Notes under the pieces: model-generated | What the model was told of the DNA's origin: nothing | Database searches by the model: none | Seen by the model: only the letters and a program-made list of their open reading frames with translations | Shown: positions 54,061 through 63,800 of the stretch, one piece after another | Position numbering within the stretch: position 1 is the first letter of the stretch | How the letters are laid out: each line of letters starts with the position of its first letter | Translations under genes and position numbers: made by a program | NCBI RefSeq assembly: GCF_000807855.2 | Contig: NZ_JRYR02000001.1 | Span: 1,605,881-1,669,880, forward strand | DNA from: Flammeovirga pacifica | Lineage (GTDB): Bacteria > Bacteroidota > Bacteroidia > Cytophagales > Flammeovirgaceae | Direction of reading: 5' to 3' | DNA: 64,000 nucleotides

Positions 54061-56343
54061 TTAACTTAATTTTTTAACACTGATTGCAGTCACCTTATAA
54101 TCAGGCTCCTTAGAAATAGGATCATGATCATCAGAAACTACATTGTTTACTAAAAACTTTTGGTCATAGAAAGCTGCAAAAACAACTCCTGGCGTTTCGT
54201 GATCTCTTGATATATCAACGATACCTTCCATTTTGCCTCTAGAACTTTCTACTTCAATACGATCACCTTTTTTCAACCCGTGAGGACCTGCATCACTTGG
54301 ATGGAAGACAAATCTACCAGGACCAGCAGAACGATGTAATTCTGGTACTCTGTAAGTCATTGTTCCTGTATGCCATTGTGAGACTACACGTCCTGTAGTT
54401 AAGAATAATGGTTTCTCTTTAGAAACATCTTCTTTACCTGGAACATAAGGTCTAGCAAATACAACTGCTTTACCATCAGGCTTGCCATAAAAATGCACCT
54501 TATGATTAGCATCAATATGTTTATCTGCAAAAGGATCACCTTTGATATACCTTCTTACAGTACCCGGATGATCTTCTGTAGGACATGGCCATTGTATACC
54601 TCTTTCTTTTCTCAATCTTTCTCGTGTAATACCAGAGAAATCATATTTCGAAGATTTAGAAATAATTCTATACTCATCCCAACATTCTGTCGGTGTTTTA
54701 TAAGTAATCAGATTGCCTTGCCCCATTCTATTGGCGAAGTCAACAAGAATATCAAAATCAGAACGAGCTTGTCCTACAGGCTCTCTCAATTTATCAATAA
54801 TTTGATATCTTCTTTCTGTTTGACCGTATACCCCTTCTTTTTCGATATAAAGTGCGGCAGGTAATAATATATCTGCAAATTTAGCTGTTTCTGTATCTTC
54901 AAAGATTTCAGCAACTACTAAAAATGCTTTTTCCATACCCTCTCTGTAATACCTATTATTCGGTAGTGATTGAGCAGGGTTTGAACACATAATTAATGCT
55001 GTTTCTACATCACCTGTTACCATACCATCAAACATAGCTAACGCATGTCTACCTGGTTTTGGAGCAATAGTTCCTTTTGGTACCTTCCATAGCTCCTCCA
55101 TTTCGTTTCTATGCTGTTCTTTAGCAATCAAACGACCATTTGGAAGTAAATGAGCTAATGAACCAGTATCACGAACACCACCACATGCATTAGATTGACC
55201 CGTTAGAGACAACGGAGTTGCACCCGGCTTACAGATTTGACCTGTAATTAAGTGAAGTGAATTCAATGTATTATTTAAGAATACTCCTTGCACTCTTTGG
55301 TTAATACCCATGGTCCATAAAGACATCGTAGCTTTAGAAGAAGCAAACTGATAAGCAACTTCTCTAATTTGACGAGGAGTAATACCCAATTCATCCGCTA
55401 CTTTTTCTGGACGATAATCTTTAAGGAAATTCTTATATTCTTCTATTGAAATTCCTTTTTTACCATCATTGAAGCTGACATACTTACTGATAAATTCTTC
55501 ATCTAATAACCCTAATTCTGCAATTACACAGCACATTGAGTTAAGAAGTAACATATCTTTACCTGGTAAAACTGGTACATAAACATCTGCATGATCAGCT
55601 GTTTTCGTTTTACGAGGATCTACTACAATAATTTTTACATTTGGATTGGCCTTTTTACGCAACATGATACGCTCCCATAAAGGAGGGTGGCATTCATAAG
55701 CGTTTGATCCAATTAAGAAAAATGTTTCTGCATGATCAATATCTTCATATGCTCCTGGAGGTTCATCCTTACCAAAAGTTTGAGTATAACCTACTGCTGC
55801 AGATGCCATACAAAGTCTTGGATTACCATCAACGTTATTTGATTTAAAACCAGCTTTGAAAAGCTTATTGGCTGTATAAGATTCTTCAATTAGTAATTGT
55901 CCTGAACCGTAGAAGCCAATACTAGTTGGTCCACTCTTTTCTAAAGACTCTTTGAACTTCTTGGTCATTAGCTCCATTGCTTCTTCCCAAGTAGATTCTA
56001 CTAATTTTCCGTTTTTCTTAATCTTAGGTACTTTTAGACGTTCTGGACTTTTCATTACTTTGTCCAACATCGACCCTTTAATACAGATAACTCCCTTATT
56101 GTGTGCCTCCTGATCTCCTCTTACTCGAACAAGTTTATCTTTGTTCATTCCTAACATCACTCCACAACCTGTACCGCAATAACGACAAACAGATTTGTGC
56201 CAAGATTTAACAGGTCCTTCATCAACAATAAGTTCAGTAAGTCCCCATCCACTTAAAGCAGCACCACCAACAGCGACAGTACCACCCGTTAGTTTTAGGA
56301 AATCACGTCTTGATAAATTCAAGTCGTCTTTTTTATTACTCAT
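54061..56343 (-). CDS. napA: Periplasmic nitrate reductase catalytic subunit
   Basis: 760 residues. A twin-arginine signal (SRRDFLKL, residues 11-18) exports it to the periplasm folded. [4Fe-4S] ligands lie in CRYCGTGCGV and ICIKG (with the conserved Lys between cluster and Mo), and the Mo-ligand Cys in NPRLCMASAAVGYTQTFGKD. QSNACGGVRDTG and ITGQICKPGATPLSLTGQ are family segments. Nitrate becomes nitrite. Its shortness (about 760 against about 830 in E. coli) matches Nap types that work without NapB. First of napA-cytochrome-62aa; divergent from a porin gene. Confidence 0.93.
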   Translation of the reverse strand: MSNKKDDLNLSRRDFLKLTGGTVAVGGAALSGWGLTELIVDEGPVKSWHKSVCRYCGTGCGVMLGMNKDKLVRVRGDQEAHNKGVICIKGSMLDKVMKSPERLKVPKIKKNGKLVESTWEEAMELMTKKFKESLEKSGPTSIGFYGSGQLLIEESYTANKLFKAGFKSNNVDGNPRLCMASAAVGYTQTFGKDEPPGAYEDIDHAETFFLIGSNAYECHPPLWERIMLRKKANPNVKIIVVDPRKTKTADHADVYVPVLPGKDMLLLNSMCCVIAELGLLDEEFISKYVSFNDGKKGISIEEYKNFLKDYRPEKVADELGITPRQIREVAYQFASSKATMSLWTMGINQRVQGVFLNNTLNSLHLITGQICKPGATPLSLTGQSNACGGVRDTGSLAHLLPNGRLIAKEQHRNEMEELWKVPKGTIAPKPGRHALAMFDGMVTGDVETALIMCSNPAQSLPNNRYYREGMEKAFLVVAEIFEDTETAKFADILLPAALYIEKEGVYGQTERRYQIIDKLREPVGQARSDFDILVDFANRMGQGNLITYKTPTECWDEYRIISKSSKYDFSGITRERLRKERGIQWPCPTEDHPGTVRRYIKGDPFADKHIDANHKVHFYGKPDGKAVVFARPYVPGKEDVSKEKPLFLTTGRVVSQWHTGTMTYRVPELHRSAGPGRFVFHPSDAGPHGLKKGDRIEVESSRGKMEGIVDISRDHETPGVVFAAFYDQKFLVNNVVSDDHDPISKEPDYKVTAISVKKLS

Positions 56344-56445
56344 CTAACAGTAGTGTTTAATTCTGAATATTTATATCAATAATGTGTTTTGTATTCTAAA
56401 ATTTAGCTTTTAGATTTCGATTTGTAATACTATATTCAAAAAAAT

Positions 56446-56467
56446 TGACTTTTAATGATATAAGTCA
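56446..56467. promoter_or_regulatory. Inverted repeat between napA and porin genes
   Basis: TGACTT (56446-56451) and AAGTCA (56462-56467), 10 bp apart, lie in the 247-bp divergent region. They do not match the CRP/FNR consensus. No TACGTA or full Bacteroidota promoter is seen here, so the napA operon may be controlled differently from the assimilatory genes. Confidence 0.35.
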
Positions 56468-56590
56468 CCCAAAAAAGATAACAATAAACATAAATTAACT
56501 TCCGTCTCCTCATTATTATTGCATTCGAAAAAAAATTAAGTAATTTTATTATTAATAAAATTAGATTTTAACTTTTATTTATCTTTAATT

Positions 56591-57931
56591 ATGCTAAAAA
56601 AATTACTCTCAGTAATTACGCTACTCACCTTATTTAGTGGTGCTTATGCACAGGATTTTACGATTGATGCTCAGCTAAAACCTCGTTATGAACATAGAAA
56701 TGGCTTTGGTGCATTAAGACCAACTGATGGTGCAATGGACCGTGCTGCTGATATGGTTTCCCAACGTGCAAGAATCCGTTTTCTTTTCAATGATAAAAGC
56801 GAAAAGTTCAGAATGGGTTTCTCAATGCAAGACGTTAGAACTTGGGGTGAGATCAATCACTTCGCTAACAAAGATGTAGGAAACTTCCATGTCCATGAAG
56901 CTTGGGGTGAATTGTTGTTTTCTGATGTATTTTCAGCAAAAGTAGGTCGTCAAGAATTAGTTTATGATGATCACCGTATTTTTGGTTCTGTAGATTGGGC
57001 GCAGCAAGCGAGAAGCCATGATGCCTTAGTATTAAAGTATGAAGGTAACTTTAAATTACATGGTGGTATTTCAATTGCTACAACAGGAGAAACTCTATTT
57101 TATGAGCAAAACCAAAGAAACTCATATAAATCAATGCAATACTTATGGTTCCACAAAGATTTAAGCGAAAATGTAAAGCTTTCTGCTTTAGCAATGAACT
57201 TAGGTCTTGAGAACGATAAAGATCCTGCTACTAATAATAGAACAGATTTTGAAACAGTATACCAACAAACTTTAGGTGCTAGAGCTGAATTTAGACCTGG
57301 TAAAATTGGTGTTAACGCTGCTTTCTATTACCAAATGGGTAAAACTGGAGTTGATATTGCAAATGCACAAACTCAAAAAAACCTTAGTGCTTATAACGCA
57401 TTGGTTGAAGTTTTATTCTCGGCTAACGATGCTTTATCATTCACTTTAGGTGGTGAACTTCTTTCTGGTACTTCTTACGATGCGGATGCTGATGTAAACA
57501 ACTCGTTTAACCCTTACTTTGGTACTAACCACAAATTCAATGGTCATATGGACTATTTCTATGTTGGTGGTAGAAACCCTAAAGGTGGTTTAACTGATAT
57601 TTACTTAGGTGCTACTTATAAAATGGAAGAGTGGAAATTCTATGGTAGAATTCATTCATTCATGTCGGGTGCAGAAATTTCTGACGGACAAGGAGTAAAA
57701 GTTGACAGTAACTTAGGTACTGAACTTGATTTAAATGCAAATTACAAGTTCAACGAATACATCTCAATTCAAGGTGGTTGGTCAGCAATGTTTGCTACTG
57801 AATCTATGCAATATGCTACAGCTGCAAACGCAGGTGGCGATTCAGGTAAATTCAATAATTGGGGCTGGATGGGCTTAGTAATCAAGCCAACTCTTTTCTC
57901 AACAAAGAAAAAAGAAGTAGCGGCTAACTAA
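56591..57931 (+). CDS. Alginate-export-type outer-membrane porin
   Basis: 446 residues with a signal peptide (LLSVITLLTLFSGAYAQ). Beta-barrel strands and segments such as LKPRYEHRNGFGALRP, VGRQELVYDDHRIFGSVDW and FYVGGRNPKGGLTDIYLGA match the alginate_exp family (PF13372). Members carry anionic solutes, so a route for nitrate into the periplasm is plausible; it lies divergent to napA. The substrate is inferred. It ends at a strong terminator. Confidence 0.85.
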   Translation: MLKKLLSVITLLTLFSGAYAQDFTIDAQLKPRYEHRNGFGALRPTDGAMDRAADMVSQRARIRFLFNDKSEKFRMGFSMQDVRTWGEINHFANKDVGNFHVHEAWGELLFSDVFSAKVGRQELVYDDHRIFGSVDWAQQARSHDALVLKYEGNFKLHGGISIATTGETLFYEQNQRNSYKSMQYLWFHKDLSENVKLSALAMNLGLENDKDPATNNRTDFETVYQQTLGARAEFRPGKIGVNAAFYYQMGKTGVDIANAQTQKNLSAYNALVEVLFSANDALSFTLGGELLSGTSYDADADVNNSFNPYFGTNHKFNGHMDYFYVGGRNPKGGLTDIYLGATYKMEEWKFYGRIHSFMSGAEISDGQGVKVDSNLGTELDLNANYKFNEYISIQGGWSAMFATESMQYATAANAGGDSGKFNNWGWMGLVIKPTLFSTKKKEVAAN

Positions 57932-57953
57932 TCGCTATTTTACCAATATATAA

Positions 57954-57987
57954 AAAAGAGGCTATCATTTATTTGATAGCCTCTTTT
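57954..57987. terminator. Bidirectional intrinsic terminator
   Basis: A 14-bp perfect stem AAAAGAGGCTATCA (57954-57967) with its complement (57974-57987) lies between the porin gene and convergent cmk. Confidence 0.85.
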
Positions 57988-58011
57988 GGTATATGTCTAT
58001 TGATAGAATGA

Positions 58012-58695
58012 TTAAGATAATTCTATCTTTTTCTTTGCCAGATTTAAAATACTAGCCACTTGCTCTTTAATAGTTAATCCAGATGTATCGACCACTACAG
58101 CATCTTCGGCTTTCTTAAGTGGGCTTTCTTTACGAGTAGAATCTAAATAGTCTCTATTTTCAATATCAGCAATCACATCGCTTAAATTCGTTTTCTCTCC
58201 CTTATCTTCCATTTCCTTTAATCTGCGCTTTGCTCTTACTTCTACATCCGCTGTCATAAAGACTTTTAATTCGGCAGTTGGAAAAACGACTGTACCGATA
58301 TCTCTCCCATCCATTACGATACCTTTGTCCTTACCCATCTTCTGCTGTTCGATAACACAGAACTGTCTTACTTCTTTGATAGCAGCAACATCACTCACTC
58401 TACGGGTGATATTCATGTTTCTAATAAAAGGTTCAACGTTAACATCATTAAGATGGATTTCGCCAAGACCTTTTTCAGGATTAAATACAAATTTTAATGA
58501 AATAGCATCTAACGCCTTTGACACTTCTGTGGGGTCTGCAAAATCTATATCATTTTCTAAAAAAGAATAAGTAACTGCCCTATACATGGCTCCTGTATCA
58601 ATAAATACATAGTTTAATTCTTTTGCTACTGATTTTGCAGTAGTTGATTTTCCGCATCCTGCGTGACCGTCAAGTGCTATTATAATTTTATTCAT
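58012..58695 (-). CDS. cmk: Cytidylate kinase
   Basis: 227 residues; phosphorylates CMP and dCMP. P-loop GHAGCGKST (10-18), then FIDTGAMYRAVT, GIVMDGRDIGTVVFP and RRLKEMEDKGEKT near the C-terminal half are family signatures. It lies about 94 bp downstream of an LptF/LptG-type gene on the same strand, with a terminator between. Confidence 0.97.
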   Translation of the reverse strand: MNKIIIALDGHAGCGKSTTAKSVAKELNYVFIDTGAMYRAVTYSFLENDIDFADPTEVSKALDAISLKFVFNPEKGLGEIHLNDVNVEPFIRNMNITRRVSDVAAIKEVRQFCVIEQQKMGKDKGIVMDGRDIGTVVFPTAELKVFMTADVEVRAKRRLKEMEDKGEKTNLSDVIADIENRDYLDSTRKESPLKKAEDAVVVDTSGLTIKEQVASILNLAKKKIELS

Positions 58696-58736
58696 TAATT
58701 TCCATTAATTTTATTCGTAATCAATATAGAAGAGAA

Positions 58737-58767
58737 AACCCTATGTAAGCAAATGTCACATAGGGTT
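58737..58767 (-). terminator. Intrinsic terminator of the LptF/LptG-type gene
   Basis: AACCCTATGT (58737-58746) pairs with ACATAGGGTT (58758-58767), followed on the minus strand by TTTTCTCTTCT. Confidence 0.65.
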
Positions 58768-58788
58768 ATTAAGGTAATAAATTTATAT

Positions 58789-60192
58789 CTACTTTTTGAA
58801 CATATTCTTGAATACTACAGCGTAGTAATCAGTATCAAAAAGTTTCACATCATTTTTAGCTTGGTAAGTGAAGAATAGTCCAAATACCAATAAGAAAATA
58901 TTTGACAGCCAAGTACCAAGAATAGGATCAATTAAAAGCTCTTTCGCCATTTTTTCTCCTGTAATTGTAATGATATAATAAATTACAAAGAAAAATACAG
59001 ATACTAAAACAGGTACACCAAGTCCACCTTTTTTAATAATAGCTCCTAGAGGTGCTCCGATCATGAACATCAATAATATTGCAATTGCTGTTGAGATCTT
59101 TTTATGTACATCAATAGTGTACTTCACATCCTCTTTTAATTGATTTGCGTGTCTTGATGCGTTTGATTTCAAAACATTATAGAAACTTGAAGCACTATTG
59201 TAAGCTGAAGAAGCAATTCTTAGCTTATTCTGTTTTGATTCTGGATCAAACTTCTTTTTTGTAAATTTATCTGCGTTGTGTTCACCTTTAGCAGACGTAT
59301 TTCTATAGTAGAATTGTGTAGCACCATTCTTAGCTAGCATGGCACTATAATCTACCATTGCTTTTTCTAAAGAATCTTGTTCCACTTTCAATTGACTACT
59401 ATTTTTCATCAAGTTATGCCCCATGAATAAGTCTTCTCTTGTTTCATTCATCGCATAAGATTCCATTGAGAAATAGAAAATTGATGAATCAAACTCTGAG
59501 TGAACATATTGAATATCGGCTTTTGACTTTTTGTCTTCTACTTCACTATAAGCATTCCCTTCAAATAAAGTCAACATTAAGAAAGTTTCATCATTGATCA
59601 ATTCCATTTTACCGTGGTTTGCCAAGATGACTTCTTTATTTCCTCTATGACCTTCGTGCTTATAAATAATCACATCATGAATACCAATACCATCTTCGTC
59701 TTTTTTCGAGACTTTGATACTATAACCATCTAAACCATTGTAAAATGCCCCTTCTTTAAGGTTCATGGTTGGTTTAGTCTGTTTGATATCATAAAGTAAA
59801 CTATATGCTTTTAAATTGGCATGTGGTACAACTGTATCATTGTACACCAATTGAAATAGTGTTACTATGATAGTAAAGAAAAACACAGGTCTTAAAACTC
59901 GAATTAACGAGATACCTGCTCCTTTAATTGCTGTTAATTCAGAATGTTGTCCTAAACTACCGTAGGTCATTAACGAAGCCAACAAGACGGCTAAAGGTAA
60001 TGCCAAAGGAAGTAAGGCTAATGCAAACCAAAAAAACAATTCCGCATATACGTCGTATCCTAAATCTTTGCCTAAGAAATAGACAAATTTTGAGATCATG
60101 TATTGCGACCAAAAAATAAATAAAACAATTGCAGAAGTTAATGCAAAAGGTCCTATGTATGCTTTTAATAATAGCTTATCTAGCTTCTTCAT
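58789..60192 (-). CDS. LptF/LptG family permease (YjgP/YjgQ)
   Basis: 467 residues. Six membrane helices split as three before and three after a large periplasmic beta domain (about 130-350), the LptF/LptG layout. It starts MKKLDKLLLKAYIGPFALTS, and FMIGAPLGAIIKKGGLGVPV opens the last helices. It should be the inner-membrane part of the lipopolysaccharide exporter LptB2FG. Bacteroidota often have two such paralogues; which one this is cannot be told. CAAATCTA at 60241-60248 gives a minus-strand -7 element TAGATTTG. Confidence 0.9.
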   Translation of the reverse strand: MKKLDKLLLKAYIGPFALTSAIVLFIFWSQYMISKFVYFLGKDLGYDVYAELFFWFALALLPLALPLAVLLASLMTYGSLGQHSELTAIKGAGISLIRVLRPVFFFTIIVTLFQLVYNDTVVPHANLKAYSLLYDIKQTKPTMNLKEGAFYNGLDGYSIKVSKKDEDGIGIHDVIIYKHEGHRGNKEVILANHGKMELINDETFLMLTLFEGNAYSEVEDKKSKADIQYVHSEFDSSIFYFSMESYAMNETREDLFMGHNLMKNSSQLKVEQDSLEKAMVDYSAMLAKNGATQFYYRNTSAKGEHNADKFTKKKFDPESKQNKLRIASSAYNSASSFYNVLKSNASRHANQLKEDVKYTIDVHKKISTAIAILLMFMIGAPLGAIIKKGGLGVPVLVSVFFFVIYYIITITGEKMAKELLIDPILGTWLSNIFLLVFGLFFTYQAKNDVKLFDTDYYAVVFKNMFKK

Positions 60193-60313
60193 TCTTGCTA
60201 TTTGAGTTCTATTTTACTCAAGACATATTCATGAGTACCACAAATCTAAAAAACTGCTTACTAAAATAAATGATCATTTAGGCGTTATAGCGAGTTTTTT
60301 AAAACTTTAACAA

Positions 60314-60880
60314 CTATTCGGTATAATCGTATAAAGCGTCTTCAATTGCACTCATTTTTGAAGGGGAATATTTACCACTTGTTACAAATAAAATTTTCCC
60401 TTCTGGTGATAATATAAAAAAGTATGGATCGTCTTTCGCTCCAAGGTTCAGTTTTTTCTTATATTCTTTTACACTTCCTAAAACTATGGCAACATTATCG
60501 TGAAGTTTTTTATCAATATTCTTCTTCATGTTCCCTTTTAAAGTCTTTTCTGCTGCTTTTGCAATTCCTCTTGCTAATGCGACAAATTGCATGTTTACAT
60601 TATAAGTTGTAGACCCAAATAAATCTGATTTTGGAGGATTTATAAAAGTTGAATAAATAGGTTGCATCCAACTCTCTAAGTTTTCCTGAGATTTTTTTGA
60701 ATAAGCAACACCTATTAATGTTGCTTTCCCTTTTGTGTGATCTGGTAGAGTAATCACTTTATCGTTTATTGTTTCCGCTTTCATAGTGGGGAACATTTGC
60801 CCTTTCTGAGCAAATAAGCCATGAAATGTAAAACATAATACAATAAACGCAAGAATAGTTTTTGAATTAATACTTAACAT
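60314..60880 (-). CDS. Exported thioredoxin-fold protein (ATP10-like)
   Basis: 188 residues with a signal peptide (ILAFIVLCFTFHGLFAQ). The fold reads as thioredoxin-like: GKATLIGVAYSKKSQENLES, DNVAIVLGSVKEYKKKLNL and DPYFFILSPEGKILFVTSG, the layout of ATP10/peroxiredoxin-like proteins. No CxxC redox pair is present, so it is not a disulfide oxidoreductase of the usual kind. It overlaps the end of the helicase-nuclease gene by 14 bp. Confidence 0.7.
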   Translation of the reverse strand: MLSINSKTILAFIVLCFTFHGLFAQKGQMFPTMKAETINDKVITLPDHTKGKATLIGVAYSKKSQENLESWMQPIYSTFINPPKSDLFGSTTYNVNMQFVALARGIAKAAEKTLKGNMKKNIDKKLHDNVAIVLGSVKEYKKKLNLGAKDDPYFFILSPEGKILFVTSGKYSPSKMSAIEDALYDYTE

Positions 60881-63800
60881 GATGAACTTCGTTATTTTCT
60901 GTGTACAATAATATTAATTTAATTTGTTTGAAACCCATTTTCTTTAGTGCAGTACCATATCTTTTGATTTGGATTTCATGCTGATCATTATAATTACCTG
61001 TTTTATAATCTATCACAACTGCCTCTTGACCTTTGTACATTAATCTATCTGGACGATCGATAATAGAAGCTTTCATTACTTCCTTTCTTGGAGAAATAAT
61101 TTCAGTTTCATTTAGGACCGTGTAACCTGATTTTTTATCAAAGTAACTACCTACCTCTGGATGACTGATAATCTTAAGAATAGCGTCTTTATACTCCAAG
61201 ACTTCTTGCTCTTCTATTAAGCCTTTTCGTTCAAGATAGTTAGATGCCTCATCAATATCTTCTTTAAACCTTATTTTCTCAAAGGCTTTATGGATAATGA
61301 CACCTTTATTTTTTGCTAAAGCGATTTCCTCTAAATGAATTTCTTTTTCTCCTAGTTCTAAAGCTCCACTCTTCAACCTTAAATATTCTGATTGATCGGT
61401 ATGAATTATTGTTTTGATCTTATTCTCTACATCCTCTTTTTTTGATGAACTATTGATACAATCATCACTAAAGAATTCATACTCCTCAAATAAAACATTA
61501 TCTATGGTGGTTGATTTTAATTCGTTTGTATCAAAGTTACTTTGCTTTAGAGCGAAATCTTTAAACGATAATAGAAGTTTAGTAATACTTGTAGAAGAAC
61601 TACGGTTTTTTGATGTAAAAATATGTAGATGTTTCTTTGCCCTAGTAGTGGCAACATATAACATATTAATTGCATCTATGTAAGTATCCCTTACTTCTTC
61701 TGCATATCCTTCTTTAAAATCTGTTTTTTCTAAGAATTGCTGTAAAGGCAGATTCGTAGCACTTAATTCTGGAACAACACTATTCCCTTCCCAAGCAAAC
61801 CATTTTCTAGATTTCACCATTGGTGTTAAAGACCAATCGGCATAGGGTAATAAAACCACCGGAAATTCTAATCCTTTTGATTTGTGTATAGAAAGAATTC
61901 TAACCGCATCGATATTATCAGGTACTGAAATAGCCTCTTTCTGTTGAAGGTTTTCCCACTTACTTAAAAATTCTTGAGCACTATTGCCTTGCTTTTGTGT
62001 ATGAGCAAGCATAATACCTAAAAATTTCATCATATAGGATTGTTCCGTTGTTCTTTTGAATAAAGAGAAAGTTTGAACTAAAAATTCTGTTTGATCAAAA
62101 AGTGTTTTTCTTCTAAAAACTGATAGATCAAAAGTTATATCAAACTCTTTTTTTAGGAGTTCCTCAAACTTTTTTTGTTGATCACATTCTTTGATCAGAT
62201 CACCCAATTGAATATAAGTATCTCCATCTATTTCAGTTGGTGATACATTCTTTTGCTCCCATCTATTCGCTTCAATATCCTTATAATGGGAATATAAGAA
62301 ACGAATGATCTCCATAAATAACATCTTATCTGCTCTTCTAACAAGCAAACGAATCATATTCACTATGAATTGAATAGAAGGTGCTGAATTCACTAATAAA
62401 GACTCAGAAGATATCACTTCAACATCTTCTTTTACTAAATACTCTGCTATTTTAGAACCATTGCTGTTATTTCTTACCAAAATAGCAATATCCTTAAAAC
62501 TATATCCTTCCTCATTGACCAAGTGTAGAATTTGTTGATGAATTCTCGATAAATTCATTTCTTCTACCTCACCTTTACTTCCTGATTGTTGACAAATAGT
62601 TAGACGTACCTGACCTCCAACTTTTTTGTGTTTTTCTTGTTCACCTCCAAGGTAAAACTTCGACAATAAATCGTCGTTAGTATCTTGACGAATAAACTCA
62701 TATAAACTATTATTGAACTCAATAATATTAGGGAAGCTTCTATAGTTCTTTCCTAATTTTAATGGCTGAGCCTGTTGTTCGAAAACATATTCCTCTTCTT
62801 CTAGTGCCGTACCTTTAGCTGTTGGTAACTTCGGTAGTTCAACTAGCATTTCAGCTTTTCCTCCCCTCCATCGATAAATCGACTGTTTTGCATCACCTAC
62901 TACTAAACATTCATGCCCTTCATCCTCAGTTAAAGCGTTTGCAACTAAAGGAATAAGGTTATGCCATTGTGTTTTTGAGGTATCCTGAAATTCATCAATT
63001 AATATATGATTGTATTTTTCTCCCAACCTTTCATAGAGGTAAGGCATTGGAGCATCTTCTACTATCTTATTAATGTTATCTCCAATCTCCGAAATATGAA
63101 TCCAACCTTGTTCCTTCTTTTGTTCTTCCAATTCCTTTTGAAGCACCAAAGCAGTAGCTACCAAGTAAATGGTATCGTACACTAAACGTATCAATTTTGT
63201 TTTCTTTACCGTTTCAACAATCAAAGAAACTTGTTCTTGAATGGTTGGGTAAACGGCATCATACCCTGCTGGCATTTTTTTATAATTCTGTTTTGTCGCT
63301 AAACATGAAGGATCGCCACTATCCATCACCTTCTCCATTGTTTTGGAAAGCTTCAAATCAATACTATTGATCTCTTTATCCAATTTTTGAATTCCGGTAC
63401 CTACATGCTTAGAAAGATCATCAAACGCCACATTATTTGAACGCATTGAATCTACAATTGCTTGATACGCGTCTGATATTATTTTTTGGTTTTCATCATA
63501 AATCTTTACCCTAAGCTTATTCGCAATTTCAGAAAACTCGGTAATTGTTAATTCTTTATTATTGATTTGATTGACACCTAGCTTCTCCAAAACCTTTCGT
63601 TGACTATCATCAAACAATGCTTTTCCGAAATCACTAATATTGGGTACAATATTCCAGCTTCTATCTTCTTCCGCCATCTTGATGGAAAACTGTGTTAGTG
63701 CATGAGTCAATTCCTTTTGATCTTCCCTGCCCAGTTTATCCATCAGACTATAAATGGCATCTTCTATTAAGTTTTGAGCATCTAAGACTAATTCAAAATT

